The notes under the pieces were generated by a model. The model was given only the letters and a program-made list of their open reading frames with translations. It had not been told where the DNA came from and made no database searches. A stretch of 64,000 nt of DNA. Origin: JAPOXR01 sp965116115 (lineage in GTDB: Bacteria; Pseudomonadota; Alphaproteobacteria; Rhodobacterales; Rhodobacteraceae). The translations under genes and the position numbers were made by a program. Where the stretch lies: the NCBI GenBank assembly GCA_965116115.1, contig OZ220486.1, positions 806,001 to 870,000 of the forward strand, in the 5' to 3' direction. Of the stretch, positions 16,368 through 26,250 are shown piece by piece; the stretch's first letter is position 1, and each line of letters opens with the position of its first letter.

Positions 16368-18953
16368 TCATTCGGGAACGAGTATCTCCCGCTTTCCAAC
16401 ATGGTTCGCAGCACTGATCAGTCCCTCGCTTTCCATGCGCTCGACAATTCGCGCCGCCTTATTGTAGCCGATCTCCATCTTTCTTTGAATGTAGGAAGTC
16501 GAACATTTCCGGTCCCGCAGGACGATCTGCACCGCCGCTTCATATTCGGAATCAGCGGACGCCCCGCCTCCGGTCAGGCCCAACGCCGCGTCCACTTCTT
16601 TCGTGTCTGAGCCGTCCAGCACTTCCGCCAAGTAATCCGGTTCGCCCTGCTCCTTGAGATGATTCACGATGCTCTCGACTTCTTCGTCGGTCACGAACGG
16701 GCCGTGCACGCGCCCGATCTGCGAGCCGCCTGACATATACAGCATATCGCCCCTGCCCAGAAGCTGTTCGGCGCCTTGCTCTCCGAGAATCGTGCGGCTG
16801 TCGATCTTCGAAGTCACCTGGAAAGACACGCGGCTCGGAAAGTTCGCCTTGACGGTGCCGGTGATCACGTCGACCGACGGCCGCTGAGTCGCCATGACGA
16901 CATGAATGCCGGACGCGCGGGCCATCTGGGCCAGCCGCTGGATGCAGGCTTCGATTTCTTTGCCGGCCACCATCATGAGATCCGCCATTTCATCGACGAT
17001 GACGACGATGTAGGGCAGCCGCCTCGCCTCGCTTTCCTCTTCACAGATGATCTGGTCGCCGTTTTCGTCGAATCCGTTCGGGAAACGGCGGGTCAGTTTT
17101 TTGCCCTGCCGTTCGGCTTCGCGCACGCGTTCATTGTATGTCGTGAGTTTGCGGACCCCGATTTTGCTCATCATTCGGTAGCGTTCCTCCATTTCGGCGA
17201 CGACCCATTTCAATGCGTCGACAGCCTTCTTGGGGTCCGTGACCACGGGAGCGAGCAGATGCGGGATTCCGTCGTAGACGCTAAGTTCCAGCATTTTGGG
17301 ATCAATCATGATCAGCCGGCATTCTTCGGGCGGAAGTCTGTAGAGAAGACTCAGGATCATCGTGTTGATCGCGACGGATTTTCCGGATCCCGTGGTGCCG
17401 GCGATCAGCAGGTGCGGCATCTGCGCCAGATCGACGATTTCCGGTTCACCGCCGATATCCTTGCCGAGAGCGATGGCAAGCTCCATCCGCGAGTCTCCGA
17501 ATTCCCTGTCCGCGAGCAGTTCCCGCAGGTATACGGTTTCCCGGATTTCATTCGGCAGCTCGATTCCGATGACATTGCGTCCCGGCACCGTGGAGATACG
17601 CGCCGAAAGCGCGGACATATTACGTGCGATGTCGTCCGCGAGCCCTATCACGCGGCTGGCCTTCAGGCCGGGTTCCGGCATCAGTTCGTACAGTGTCACC
17701 ACCGGCCCGGGGCGCACTTCCTGGATTTCGCCTTTCACGCCGTAATCGTTCAGCACCGATTCCAGCAGGCGGGCGTTCTGCTCCAGCGCCTGCGAACTCA
17801 GCGCCGGATGCGCCGGCTCAACCGGATCCTGCAGCAGCGAAAGCGGCGGGACCTGATGCGTCACGGCGTCTTCGTCCGCGATCAGGGGCGGCTGGTCTTC
17901 CCGCATCGCTTTCCGGCTCTTTTTGCGCGTCTTTTTCGGCGGGTGTTTCACGACCGTCGTCCCCGCCGCCTCATCTTCCTCCGGCTCTTGCCGAAGCGGT
18001 TCGAAATCCATCAGTCCGCCCCGCGTCAGCGCCGGCTCGACCGCCGGCCGCGCCGGGACCTCGCCGTGAAGCGGCGGCAGCCGCAGTTTCGGTTTCCATC
18101 GTGCGGCCGCGCTGAGCATCGCTCCGGCTCTGGCAACCATTCCCGGACGGTCGTCAGAATGGACCCCAACGTCTTCGCCGCCGTTTTCATCCGCGTCTTC
18201 GCCGTCCCATTCGGCTTCATCTTCCTGATCGGCACTTGCCTGCCCTCGCTTGAACAGACTGATTCCCCATGTTCCGGATTCAGCCGCTCCGGCAGATCCG
18301 CGCCGCCGTTTCAGCCGCGAAATCCCGGACAAAACGATTGCGAACGAGACGAACATTCTCAGGAGCCGCAGAATGGCGGCGGCGGCGCCTCTGCCGGTCG
18401 CGCCGTGGGCGATTCCCGCGCACAGGACCAGCCCGGCGGTCGACAGCCAGGTCACGGCCGCCGCTCCGTCTCCGATCCCGGCCGGCCAGATGTAGGTCAG
18501 CGCGCCGAACATGGTGTCGCCGAGCATTCCGCCTGCGCCGAAATGGTGCGGCCAGCCCGCCGGCGCGGGCAGGGCCGCGGCGACTACGGATGCGTTCAAT
18601 GCCAGGATCGGCAGGAATATAAGACGCCGGATCATGCGTCCGCCGCCGAAATGAAACAGATAACGCAGACCCCAGAGGATCAAAAAGGCCGGGAAGCACC
18701 AGACCGCCAGACCGATCGTGACCATGGACACGCTGACAATCTCCGCTCCTGTCGAACCTAGCAGGTTCTGAGTCTGACTGCCGTTCGAAGTCAGAAGGCC
18801 TGAATCCTCCGCCGAATAGGTTCCGACGGCGGCAGCTGCGACCAGTCCGGCGCCGAGCAGCGCCAGTCCCAGAATCTCTCTCCCCCGCCGCCGGAGCGCT
18901 TCGCGCAGACTGTCATCCATCAGCGGCTCGCGCTGCCTTGCCTGATACGTCAT
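16368..18953 (-). CDS. ftsK: DNA translocase FtsK
   Basis: An 861-residue protein. The N-terminal 4-TM membrane domain includes ILGLALLGAGLVAAAAVGTY and VSMVTIGLAVWCFPAFLILW. It is followed by an acidic/basic linker (about residues 220-370), alpha and beta motor domains and a C-terminal gamma winged helix (EYEAAVQIVLRDRKCSTSYI, IGYNKAARIVERMESEGLIS). Walker A is GTTGSGKSVAINTM near residue 520, and Walker B is YIVVIVDEMADLMM. FtsK localises to the septum and pumps chromosomal dimers toward dif sites. The length is typical for an alphaproteobacterial FtsK with a short linker. The aminotransferase gene upstream ends 21 nt before this start, so the genes are likely cotranscribed. Confidence 0.95.
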   Translation of the reverse strand: MTYQARQREPLMDDSLREALRRRGREILGLALLGAGLVAAAAVGTYSAEDSGLLTSNGSQTQNLLGSTGAEIVSVSMVTIGLAVWCFPAFLILWGLRYLFHFGGGRMIRRLIFLPILALNASVVAAALPAPAGWPHHFGAGGMLGDTMFGALTYIWPAGIGDGAAAVTWLSTAGLVLCAGIAHGATGRGAAAAILRLLRMFVSFAIVLSGISRLKRRRGSAGAAESGTWGISLFKRGQASADQEDEAEWDGEDADENGGEDVGVHSDDRPGMVARAGAMLSAAARWKPKLRLPPLHGEVPARPAVEPALTRGGLMDFEPLRQEPEEDEAAGTTVVKHPPKKTRKKSRKAMREDQPPLIADEDAVTHQVPPLSLLQDPVEPAHPALSSQALEQNARLLESVLNDYGVKGEIQEVRPGPVVTLYELMPEPGLKASRVIGLADDIARNMSALSARISTVPGRNVIGIELPNEIRETVYLRELLADREFGDSRMELAIALGKDIGGEPEIVDLAQMPHLLIAGTTGSGKSVAINTMILSLLYRLPPEECRLIMIDPKMLELSVYDGIPHLLAPVVTDPKKAVDALKWVVAEMEERYRMMSKIGVRKLTTYNERVREAERQGKKLTRRFPNGFDENGDQIICEEESEARRLPYIVVIVDEMADLMMVAGKEIEACIQRLAQMARASGIHVVMATQRPSVDVITGTVKANFPSRVSFQVTSKIDSRTILGEQGAEQLLGRGDMLYMSGGSQIGRVHGPFVTDEEVESIVNHLKEQGEPDYLAEVLDGSDTKEVDAALGLTGGGASADSEYEAAVQIVLRDRKCSTSYIQRKMEIGYNKAARIVERMESEGLISAANHVGKREILVPE

Positions 18954-18974
18954 AATGGCTTTACTCCTGATCCT

Positions 18975-20150
18975 TCAGATTCCTGCCCGCAGCCTTTCCA
19001 AACCGGCCCGCAGTCTGTCTTCCCCTGCCGTCAGCGCCGCCCGGATGTATTTTGAGCCGGGATTTTTCCCGTTCACTGTCCGGCTCAGAAATTCTCCCGG
19101 AACCACCCGCAGCCCCGTCTGACGCCACAGTCTGAGAGCGGCGTTCTTCCCGTCGCCGACATCAAGCCAGAGAAACAGCCCGGCCTCGGGACTCGAATAG
19201 CCGTTGAATCCGCCCAGTATCTCGTCGGCGAGCCGGTATCTCGCACGGATGAGGGTGCGGTTCCTTTCGACATGGTCTTCGTCGTTCCATGCTCTTTCGG
19301 AAGCGGCGAGAAGCGGCGTGGAAACCGGCGCGCCGCCGTATGTCCTGAGTTGTTTCATGGCGGCGACCGCGGCCGCGCCGCCGGCGAAGAATCCCGAACG
19401 CAGTCCCGGAAGCCCCGATCTCTTTGACAGAGAATGAAACACCGCCGCCTGTTCCGGATCTGCGTTCGCGGCGGCCGCCGCCTGCAAAATTCCGGGCGGC
19501 GGCTTGATGCGGTAGATCTCCGAATAACATTCGTCCGCCAGTATGCGGAATCCGTAACGTTCCGCCAATGCAAGCAGTTCTTTGAGATAATCCATTGAAG
19601 CGACCGCTCCCTGCGGGTTCGAAGGCGAGCAGAGAAACAGCAGTGACGCGCGGTTCAGCACGTCATCCGGAAGCGCCGGGAAATCAGGCAGAAAGTCCGA
19701 TTCCTTGCCGGCGGGCACGAAATAGGGCACGCCCCCCGCGGCGGCGGCTCCGGCCGCGTAGGCCGGATAGAAGGGATTCGGGATCAGCACATACGGCCGG
19801 CCGCCGCGCTTGCGTTCAGGACACAGGGCCAGACTCGCGTTGAACAGTCCTTCCCGTGTTCCGTTGAGGGTCATGATCCGCGTGTCCGGATCGATTTCCA
19901 CGCCGTAACGCCTGCCGAGCCAAGCCGAGACCGCCGCCAGCAGGCCCGGCGTGCCGCAATTCGGCGGATAGCGCCCGAACCCCTGCGCGGAGGCGGCGAC
20001 TTCCGCGCAGACCCAGTCCGGCAGCGGGAAACGCGGCTCCCCGACAGAGAGGTCTATAATGCGGTTTCCGGCCGACTCCCCGTCCAGCAGCCGGCGCAGC
20101 CGCGGAAAGGGATACTCCGGAAGCTGTGAAATCCGCTCCGGCAGGTCCAT
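18975..20150 (-). CDS. Class I/II PLP aminotransferase, DapC-like
   Basis: A 391-residue fold-type I aminotransferase. Substrate-binding segments include SVGEPRFPLPDWV, TLNGTREGLFNASLAL and LLFLCSPSNPQGAVAS; the PLP Lys sits in FHSLSKRSGLPGLRSGFFAG, and the carboxylate-binding Arg is probably in SKYIRAALT. ATG 20150 is preferred because GAGG lies 8 nt upstream. In alphaproteobacteria the copy next to ftsK is often annotated as succinyldiaminopimelate aminotransferase (DapC), which serves lysine and peptidoglycan synthesis. The substrate cannot be proved from sequence. It precedes ftsK in the same orientation. Confidence 0.8.
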   Translation of the reverse strand: MDLPERISQLPEYPFPRLRRLLDGESAGNRIIDLSVGEPRFPLPDWVCAEVAASAQGFGRYPPNCGTPGLLAAVSAWLGRRYGVEIDPDTRIMTLNGTREGLFNASLALCPERKRGGRPYVLIPNPFYPAYAAGAAAAGGVPYFVPAGKESDFLPDFPALPDDVLNRASLLFLCSPSNPQGAVASMDYLKELLALAERYGFRILADECYSEIYRIKPPPGILQAAAAANADPEQAAVFHSLSKRSGLPGLRSGFFAGGAAAVAAMKQLRTYGGAPVSTPLLAASERAWNDEDHVERNRTLIRARYRLADEILGGFNGYSSPEAGLFLWLDVGDGKNAALRLWRQTGLRVVPGEFLSRTVNGKNPGSKYIRAALTAGEDRLRAGLERLRAGI

Positions 20151-20287
20151 GTTTCGCCTCATCGCACGGGATCTTGGCGTCCCGATGCGCCTGCGGATAA
20201 CCGATGCCGGGTTCTCTGTCCAGCATTATCGCCGTTATGAAGCGCCGATCATGACAGATTCTGCGTCACTGTTGCAAAATTAACAAC

Positions 20288-21628
20288 TCACTGACGGCTT
20301 CCGATGGCCCGTTCAGCCGCCGCGCCGATCCGCAGCAGGCGTTCCTCGGCACGCGGGCGTCCGAACATCATCACTCCGGCCGACGGAACGCCGGTCGGCA
20401 TGGTCAGAGCCGGCACTCCCAGTAGGTTGCCGATGCGGGTGTTTCTAAGAGCCAGCAGATTTTCCCGCTCGTAATAGCCGGGATCCGAAAGCAGGGCGGC
20501 CTTTTTCGGCGGCGTGATCGGGCTGGTCGGCAGCAGCACCGCGTCGAATCCAGCCGTCGCCGCCAGATATCCGCGGCGGATTTTTTTCAGCTTGTTCCAG
20601 GCATCGACATATTCCGCGCCCGAATACTTTCCTCCGGCCCGGAACCGCTCGAGGATCCTCGGAAACATTTTTTCGGGAGCCGCCTCAATTTCTTTCTTCC
20701 ATTGTCCGTACGCTTCCACCCCGTAGATGCAGCCCGCCAGCGGCAGAACCCGGGCAATCGCCGAAACCGGCCCGGACACCAGTTCGGCACCGGCTTGACG
20801 CAGTCTGCCGACAGCGGTTTCAAACCCCTTCCGCGGCTGCCCGCAGATATCTTCGAGTCCTTCATCCGCTATCAGGAATCGCATTTTTTCAGCGGGCTCG
20901 CCGTCCAGCAATGGAATCTCCGCTTTTCCGGACAGCGCCGCGAAGACCGCCGCCGCATCTTCAACCGTCCGGGTCAGCGGGCCGACGGTATCGAGCCGGG
21001 AGCACAGGGGAACAACTCCGTCAAGGGGAAGCGTCCCGCTTGTCGTTTTCAGACCGACGAGGTCGTTCCATGCCGCCGGAAGCCGCACTGATCCGCCGGT
21101 GTCTGATCCGATCCCGGCGGCAGACAAGCCGAACGCGACAGATGCCGCCGCGCCGGACGAGGAGCCGCCGGCGACGGCTTCTGGATCATTGACGCAGGGG
21201 GGCGAAGCGGTGACCGGGTTCAAGCCGAGGCCGGAGAATGCCAGCTCGCTGAGATGAGTCTTGCCCAGACAGACCAGACCGAGGGCGGCAGCTCTGCGGA
21301 GGACTTCCGCATCTTTCCGCGGAACGCGTCCGGCCAGCAGCGCCGATCCGGCTTCGGCGGGGGCGCCGGCGGCATCGAACAGATCTTTCCAAGAAACCGG
21401 CACGCCGTCCAGAATTGAATTCCGCAGACCCAGCCGGGCTCTTTTCGATGCGGCTTCAGCCTCCGCCCTTGCCCGGGATTCGGTCAGGCGGGCGAAGATT
21501 GAAGTTCCGTGCGGATGATCACGAACGGCCGAGATGAACCTCTCTGTCAGTTCCCTCGGCTCGATCCGGCCGGATTCGATCTCCCGGCCAAGGCCGCATG
21601 CGCTCATCTTCAGCCAGTCTTTGTCCAC
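20288..21628 (-). CDS. Amidase signature-family hydrolase
   Basis: A 446-residue amidase of the AS family. The Ser-cisSer-Lys triad is visible: Lys in PVSWKDLFDAAG, cis-Ser in GGSSSGAAASVAFGLS and the nucleophilic Ser in GIGSDTGGSVRLPAAW. The C-terminal part (LLPTSPITPPKKAALLSD, LLGVPALTMPTGVPSAGVMM) is typical of stand-alone amidases rather than the GatA subunit of glutamyl-tRNA amidotransferase. No gatB or gatC lies nearby. The substrate is unknown. It is followed at 138 nt by the aminotransferase and ftsK genes on the same strand. Confidence 0.85.
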   Translation of the reverse strand: MDKDWLKMSACGLGREIESGRIEPRELTERFISAVRDHPHGTSIFARLTESRARAEAEAASKRARLGLRNSILDGVPVSWKDLFDAAGAPAEAGSALLAGRVPRKDAEVLRRAAALGLVCLGKTHLSELAFSGLGLNPVTASPPCVNDPEAVAGGSSSGAAASVAFGLSAAGIGSDTGGSVRLPAAWNDLVGLKTTSGTLPLDGVVPLCSRLDTVGPLTRTVEDAAAVFAALSGKAEIPLLDGEPAEKMRFLIADEGLEDICGQPRKGFETAVGRLRQAGAELVSGPVSAIARVLPLAGCIYGVEAYGQWKKEIEAAPEKMFPRILERFRAGGKYSGAEYVDAWNKLKKIRRGYLAATAGFDAVLLPTSPITPPKKAALLSDPGYYERENLLALRNTRIGNLLGVPALTMPTGVPSAGVMMFGRPRAEERLLRIGAAAERAIGSRQ

Positions 21629-21801
21629 AAACCTCTCTCCCTTTCACATCTTCACCGCCGCCGCTGATGAGCCCGGTTCCGCGCATTGACCTCGCGCGTG
21701 TCCTGAGAAGCGCCCGACGACGCGGCCGGTTTCTCTTCCCGCCTGCGGACAGGCAAACGGGAATCGGCATCTGATCCGTTCCGCGTCCGGGCGGCACAGC
21801 G

Positions 21802-22320
21802 TCACATTCTGAACTTGGAGTGACATGTCTTGCAGGTCCGGGATATTTCCGCGAAGATCAGGCCAGCCGGCAGATCGTGCACGGCATCCGGAGCCGGAGG
21901 ACGCGCGCCGCTCAGAACGGCTTCCAATTCACCGGCGTCGGCATCAGGTCCGCCGATCCCGTTGGCCGCCGCCAGTTCCAGCGCCAGGGACGCGGTGCGC
22001 AGCCTGTCCGCCAAACGGGAAAATTCTTCCCAGTCAGCCCAGATTTCTTCAGCAGCCTCAGAAGGACTGCCGCCCGATCCCGCCGGGAACAAACCGGTCA
22101 TCGCACCGCCGCTGTTCCGCGCGATCAACGAGGCCGCGCCGCGGACTTCCCCGGCATCATAAGGCACGGAGCCGGCCATGATCCGCGACAGGGACCGCAT
22201 GGCCTTGCCCATCGCCGACATAGCTTCCATGCGTTCCATCACCACGCCGGATGCGCCTTTATGAGCCCAAGCTGCGCAGGCCGCAAAAACCGCGGCCAGG
22301 ATAACTGCCGAAAGTCTCAT
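21802..22320 (-). CDS. Cytochrome c'-family protein
   Basis: A 172-residue periplasmic protein with signal peptide MRLSAVILAAVFAACAAWAH. A four-helix bundle contains VVMERMEAMSAMGKAMRSL, and a single heme-binding site, SRTCKTCHSKFRM, lies at the extreme C-terminus, the hallmark of class II cytochromes c. Heme would be attached through CKTCH with His as the only axial ligand. Members bind NO or CO and are linked to nitrosative-stress relief. ATG 22320 is preferred because it starts the signal peptide directly; an upstream ATG at 22356 would add 12 residues. It lies 133 nt downstream of the copper ATPase gene on the same strand, so joint expression is possible. Confidence 0.85.
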   Translation of the reverse strand: MRLSAVILAAVFAACAAWAHKGASGVVMERMEAMSAMGKAMRSLSRIMAGSVPYDAGEVRGAASLIARNSGGAMTGLFPAGSGGSPSEAAEEIWADWEEFSRLADRLRTASLALELAAANGIGGPDADAGELEAVLSGARPPAPDAVHDLPAGLIFAEISRTCKTCHSKFRM

Positions 22321-22453
22321 CCTATTCACCGAGTTGCTGTTACGCGAGTCAATCATGCTGTAGCAAGAATTCCAATCACAAACGCCGACGAACGCGCGAT
22401 CCGGCGCCGTGATTGCCTGAATGCCGCGGCCTGCGGCCGCGAAGCCGCGCGGA

Positions 22454-24934
22454 TCACTGTCCCGCCGAACCTGAACAGCCGCCCATCGCAGGCCGCAGTT
22501 TTCTGAGTCGGAGTGAATTCAGCAGCACCGAGGCGGACGACAGGACCATCGCCGCCGCGGCGAAAACCGGCGACAGCAGTATCCCGAACACGGGATACAG
22601 CGCTCCAGCCGCGACAGGTATCAGGGCGATATTGTAGCCGAATGCCCAAACCAGATTCTGACGGATATTGACCATCGTGCGGCGCGAGACATGGATCGCA
22701 TTGACCACGCCGCGCAGATCGCCTGCCATCAGGACTACATCCGCGGATTCAATCGCGATATCCGAGCCTGTGCCGATGGCGATTCCGACATCGGCCGCCG
22801 CCAGGGCGGCGGAGTCGTTCACTCCGTCTCCGACGAAAGCCGTCCGGACTCCGTCCTCGCTCAATCCGCTCATGCATTCCGCCTTGTCATGCGGCCCCAT
22901 CCCGGCATGAATCTTCTTAATATTTGCCTTTGATGCGGCCGCTTCCGCGGCTTCTTTGCGATCGCCCGTCATCATGATGACTTCGAATCCCATCCGGAGC
23001 AGTTCCGAAACCGCAGCCGGACTGGAGGGTTTCACGGCATCTTCCAGAGCGAGCAGTCCGGCGATCTGACCGTCCAAAGCGACATAGACCGCTGTCTTGC
23101 CTTGGCTGGCCGCCTCCCGGTCGGCGTCACGCATCACATCAGCGTCAATGTTTTCCTGTTCCATGAACCGCCGGCTGCCCACTAAAACCCGCCTGTTCCC
23201 CACCTGCGCCGCGGCGCCCAGACCTGAAACGGAGGTGAATTTCCCGGCATGCGGGATTTTCAGTCCCCTCCCGGCAGCCGCGCGGCGGACAGAGGCCGCG
23301 ATCGGATGTTCTGACCTGTCTTCAACTGCCGCCGCGCAGGCGAGCGCCTCTTCCTCCGTGAAGCCTTCATTCGGGACCGCATATGACAGTTCCGGTTTTC
23401 CTTCGGTCACGGTTCCCGTCTTGTCGAGCGCCACCAGGCTGATTCCGGACAGCCGCTGCAATGCGTCTCCGCCGCGGAACAGCACGCCCAGCTCAGCCGC
23501 CCTTCCCGTGCCCGCGAGAACCGATAGAGGCGTGGCAAGCCCCATGGCGCAGGGACATGCGATGATCAGCACCGACACGCCGGCTGCCAAGGCATGCGTC
23601 ACAGATTCTTCTATATCAGCTGCCAGCCAGATCATAACGGTCGCCGCCGCCGCGGCCAGAACTGCGGGGACGAACCAGTTCGTGACCTTGTCGGCAAGCT
23701 GCTGGACCGGAAGTTTCGCGTTCTGGGCCTGTTCCACCATCCGTACGATCTGCGCGAGCACCGTGCCGCTGCCGACGTTGAGCACATTCATCGTGAACCC
23801 GCCGGATCCGTTCAATGTGCCTCCGGTGACCCTGTCGCCGGCGGTTTTCTCCACCGGAAACGGCTCGCCGGTCAGCATGCTTTCATCGACCGCGCTTGAT
23901 CCCTCCTCAACGACGCCGTCCGCGGGTATCCGCTCTCCGGGGCGCACCAGGGCCTTGTCGCCGACGCGCAGTCTGTCGGCTGGAACGTCCTCGGCTCTGC
24001 CGTCCCTCAGTATCCGGGCGGTCCTGGCCTGCAGTTCCATCAGGGATTCAATCGCGGCGCCGGCCCGGCTTTTGGCTCCCGCTTCCAGCCACCTGCCGAT
24101 CAGGATCAGTAGAACGATGGCCGCCGCCGCCTCAAAATAAACCTGCCGGGCGGTTTCAGGCAGCAATTCCGGGAACAGCGCCGCGAAGGCGGAATACAGC
24201 CATGCCGCTCCGGTTCCGATGGCGACCAGACTGTTTGTGTCGGGGGCAAGCCGGAACAGGGCCAGCGCCCCGTCCGAAAAGAACCGCCGTCCCGGCCCTG
24301 CCAGCACAATCCCCGTGAAGGCCAGCTGGATGAGCTGGAAGTTTCGCATGCCGAGACCGCCTTCAATGATCTCATGCAGAGACGCGAACGCGTGCGACCC
24401 CATTTCCAAGACAACGACCGGAAGGCCGAATACCGCTGCCCAAAACGCTTGTTTCGCAGCTTGGCCCGCTTCCCGCTCTTTGCGCTCTTTGCGTGTCTTG
24501 ACCCGCTCATTACTGACAGGCCGAGCGGAATATCCGGTTTTTTCAACCGCGCTGACCAGCGCGGCAGGCTCCGATGTATGATCGAGTATTTCCACCGCCG
24601 CTGTTCCGCCCGCCCGGTCGATTTCCGCCCGAACGACGCCCGGCACGTCCAGCAGAGACCGCTTGATCGCGCCCGCGCCGGGCATGTTTGACACGGGTTG
24701 AACCGTCAGCATCACTTTGTGGGTCCGCGGCGGGAACCCGGCTTTGCCCAGAGCCGCCGCCGCATTCCTGAGTTGCCCGGCGGTGCCCGCGGACAGAGAA
24801 GCCGTTTCCGTTGCAAGGCTGACGGAAACCTGCGAGACCCCAGACAGCGCTGAAAGCGCACGTTCCGCGCGGCCTGCGCAGCTGGCGCAGGACAGCCCTG
24901 ATATTGAAAGCGTTGTCGGAAAGTGCTTTGCCAC
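22454..24934 (-). CDS. copA: Copper-exporting P1B-type ATPase
   Basis: An 826-residue P-type ATPase. The start is a heavy-metal-associated domain with SISGLSCASCAGRAERAL (Cys16 and Cys19), followed by a second HMA-like domain that has lost its CxxC. Eight transmembrane segments are expected, with the ion-binding motif IIACPCAMGLATP near residue 458. The phosphorylation site is VALDKTGTVTEGKP near residue 500, with SEHPIA in the nucleotide domain and the hinge GDGVNDSAAL. The CPC motif and this set mark the P1B-1 (Cu+) class. GTG 24934 was chosen because GGAG lies 7 nt before it and the HMA domain starts at once. It should remove cytosolic copper or load copper enzymes such as heme-copper oxidases. 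Confidence 0.92.
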   Translation of the reverse strand: MAKHFPTTLSISGLSCASCAGRAERALSALSGVSQVSVSLATETASLSAGTAGQLRNAAAALGKAGFPPRTHKVMLTVQPVSNMPGAGAIKRSLLDVPGVVRAEIDRAGGTAAVEILDHTSEPAALVSAVEKTGYSARPVSNERVKTRKERKEREAGQAAKQAFWAAVFGLPVVVLEMGSHAFASLHEIIEGGLGMRNFQLIQLAFTGIVLAGPGRRFFSDGALALFRLAPDTNSLVAIGTGAAWLYSAFAALFPELLPETARQVYFEAAAAIVLLILIGRWLEAGAKSRAGAAIESLMELQARTARILRDGRAEDVPADRLRVGDKALVRPGERIPADGVVEEGSSAVDESMLTGEPFPVEKTAGDRVTGGTLNGSGGFTMNVLNVGSGTVLAQIVRMVEQAQNAKLPVQQLADKVTNWFVPAVLAAAAATVMIWLAADIEESVTHALAAGVSVLIIACPCAMGLATPLSVLAGTGRAAELGVLFRGGDALQRLSGISLVALDKTGTVTEGKPELSYAVPNEGFTEEEALACAAAVEDRSEHPIAASVRRAAAGRGLKIPHAGKFTSVSGLGAAAQVGNRRVLVGSRRFMEQENIDADVMRDADREAASQGKTAVYVALDGQIAGLLALEDAVKPSSPAAVSELLRMGFEVIMMTGDRKEAAEAAASKANIKKIHAGMGPHDKAECMSGLSEDGVRTAFVGDGVNDSAALAAADVGIAIGTGSDIAIESADVVLMAGDLRGVVNAIHVSRRTMVNIRQNLVWAFGYNIALIPVAAGALYPVFGILLSPVFAAAAMVLSSASVLLNSLRLRKLRPAMGGCSGSAGQ

Positions 24935-25619
24935 TGGCAGGCTCCAAATAATGTTTGTCCGCAAACGGCCGTGCCGGGGAGCGGGAAGCGTGCAAAACCC
25001 TGCTTTATTTCTCAGCACAACTGATCATGCTGTCGCCTGCGGACGAGTCTGATCTCAAACTTATCCCGCTGTCAATCCCACGGTTGTGCCGCAACGCAGG
25101 ATCTGATGAACGGCCCTCAGGGACACAGCCGGCCAAGCCGCGGAATGCAATTTATCGTACTTTATCGGGGCATTCCCCCTCTGCGACGGGCCCATTGATG
25201 TTCGAAGCGCTGACAGAGACGCAGAGGAAGGCGCTGATGTTCGCATGGCATTGCTTCCTTTTCTTTGGTTGCCTACCCCGATCCCGATGCTCAGGGAGGG
25301 GGCAATACTGCCTGTATCAAAGTTTCAATAATCCGGCGGGACATCCCCCAAATTGAGCCTTTTTTAATTCCATCTGTTTGACGGCGGCGGACAGGCCTGT
25401 CCTATCCGAGTCTTCAGGCGACAGACCGTCGCTATCGGGCAGGGTTATCGCTTAAAAATTCGCCGTGTTGAGAGCCGGCCGCCGGATTACGGCTGAGTTC
25501 TCCGGCCGGGTTCCGGTCCGGTTGCGCGGATGGCCTTCGTTCATCATGACATCGGGAAACCGGCGCTGACTGTTCCCGACTGGCCAGGCATTCCCGCGCG
25601 TCTTTGAGAAAATGCTCCG
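24935..25619. other. No recognisable gene upstream of copA
   Basis: Small open frames (for example 25061-25246 minus) look random. The part next to 24935 should hold the copA promoter, but I cannot place a CueR-type operator with confidence. The right-hand part grades into an ISAs1 relic. Confidence 0.45.
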
Positions 25620-26250
25620 GATCCCGTTTTCTGATCATGATGAAACACCGGGTTCCGGCACTGCGTTTCCCCGGACTTCCCGGGTCGGCGAGACGGATCC
25701 GACAGCGGCGACATCCGGCTGTCGGTGTTATTCAGCCGGCCGGCATCATGGCGGACGGAGGCTCGCCCGCGTTTCGACCCGGCCGTGTCCGGTCCCCATT
25801 ATGCGTCTTGGAAAACTGAATGTTTTCAATGTTGCCGGGGTTGTTCTCTATATGCCGTTTCATATCCTCGTGCAGCTTGCCTTGATTGCCCTTCAGCGCG
25901 GGAATGCACTCGTTCCCGTCGGCTTTCACGGCTTCCGATACCGTGCGCTGCGCATGCGTCGCGTCCGCCGCTGCCGTCCGGCCCCGGATGCCGGGGAGCT
26001 GCAGAAGCGCGGGGATCGCCGTGATCTCATCCGGCTTCCAGTCGACAGCCGTCTGCACGGGAACCTGTCGCGTCCCGGCGGTGAAAGTGCGCGCGGGATG
26101 CGGAGGCTGCCGTTTCGAACGCCGGCGAATGACCAGCGCAGAGTCTTGCCACCGACAGCGATGACATCGTTCTGATACTCGGCTGCCAGCGCCTCTGATC
26201 CCTCGACGCGTGCGCTGCGTCCGCTTGCCTGTCTGCCGTTGTCCGGGCGT
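25620..26250 (-). pseudogene. ISAs1-family transposase central relic
   Basis: The minus strand encodes AAEYQNDVIAVGGKTLRWSF, then in other frames KPDEITAIPALLQLPGIRGR, DATHAQRTVSEAVKADGNEC and PALKGNQGKLHEDMKRHIEN. These are the catalytic core of ISAs1 transposases (DGKTLRGS, NEITAIPALLDLLDIRG, ALKGNQ). In the first motif Asp has become Gly, and frameshifts separate the pieces. It abuts the AlbA-type gene at 26251. Confidence 0.75.

Noticed and set aside
16776..18761. 661-codon plus-strand open frame
   Set aside because: It lies antisense to ftsK. Its product is His/Arg-rich without any family motif, and the GC-rich codon pattern of ftsK creates such shadows.
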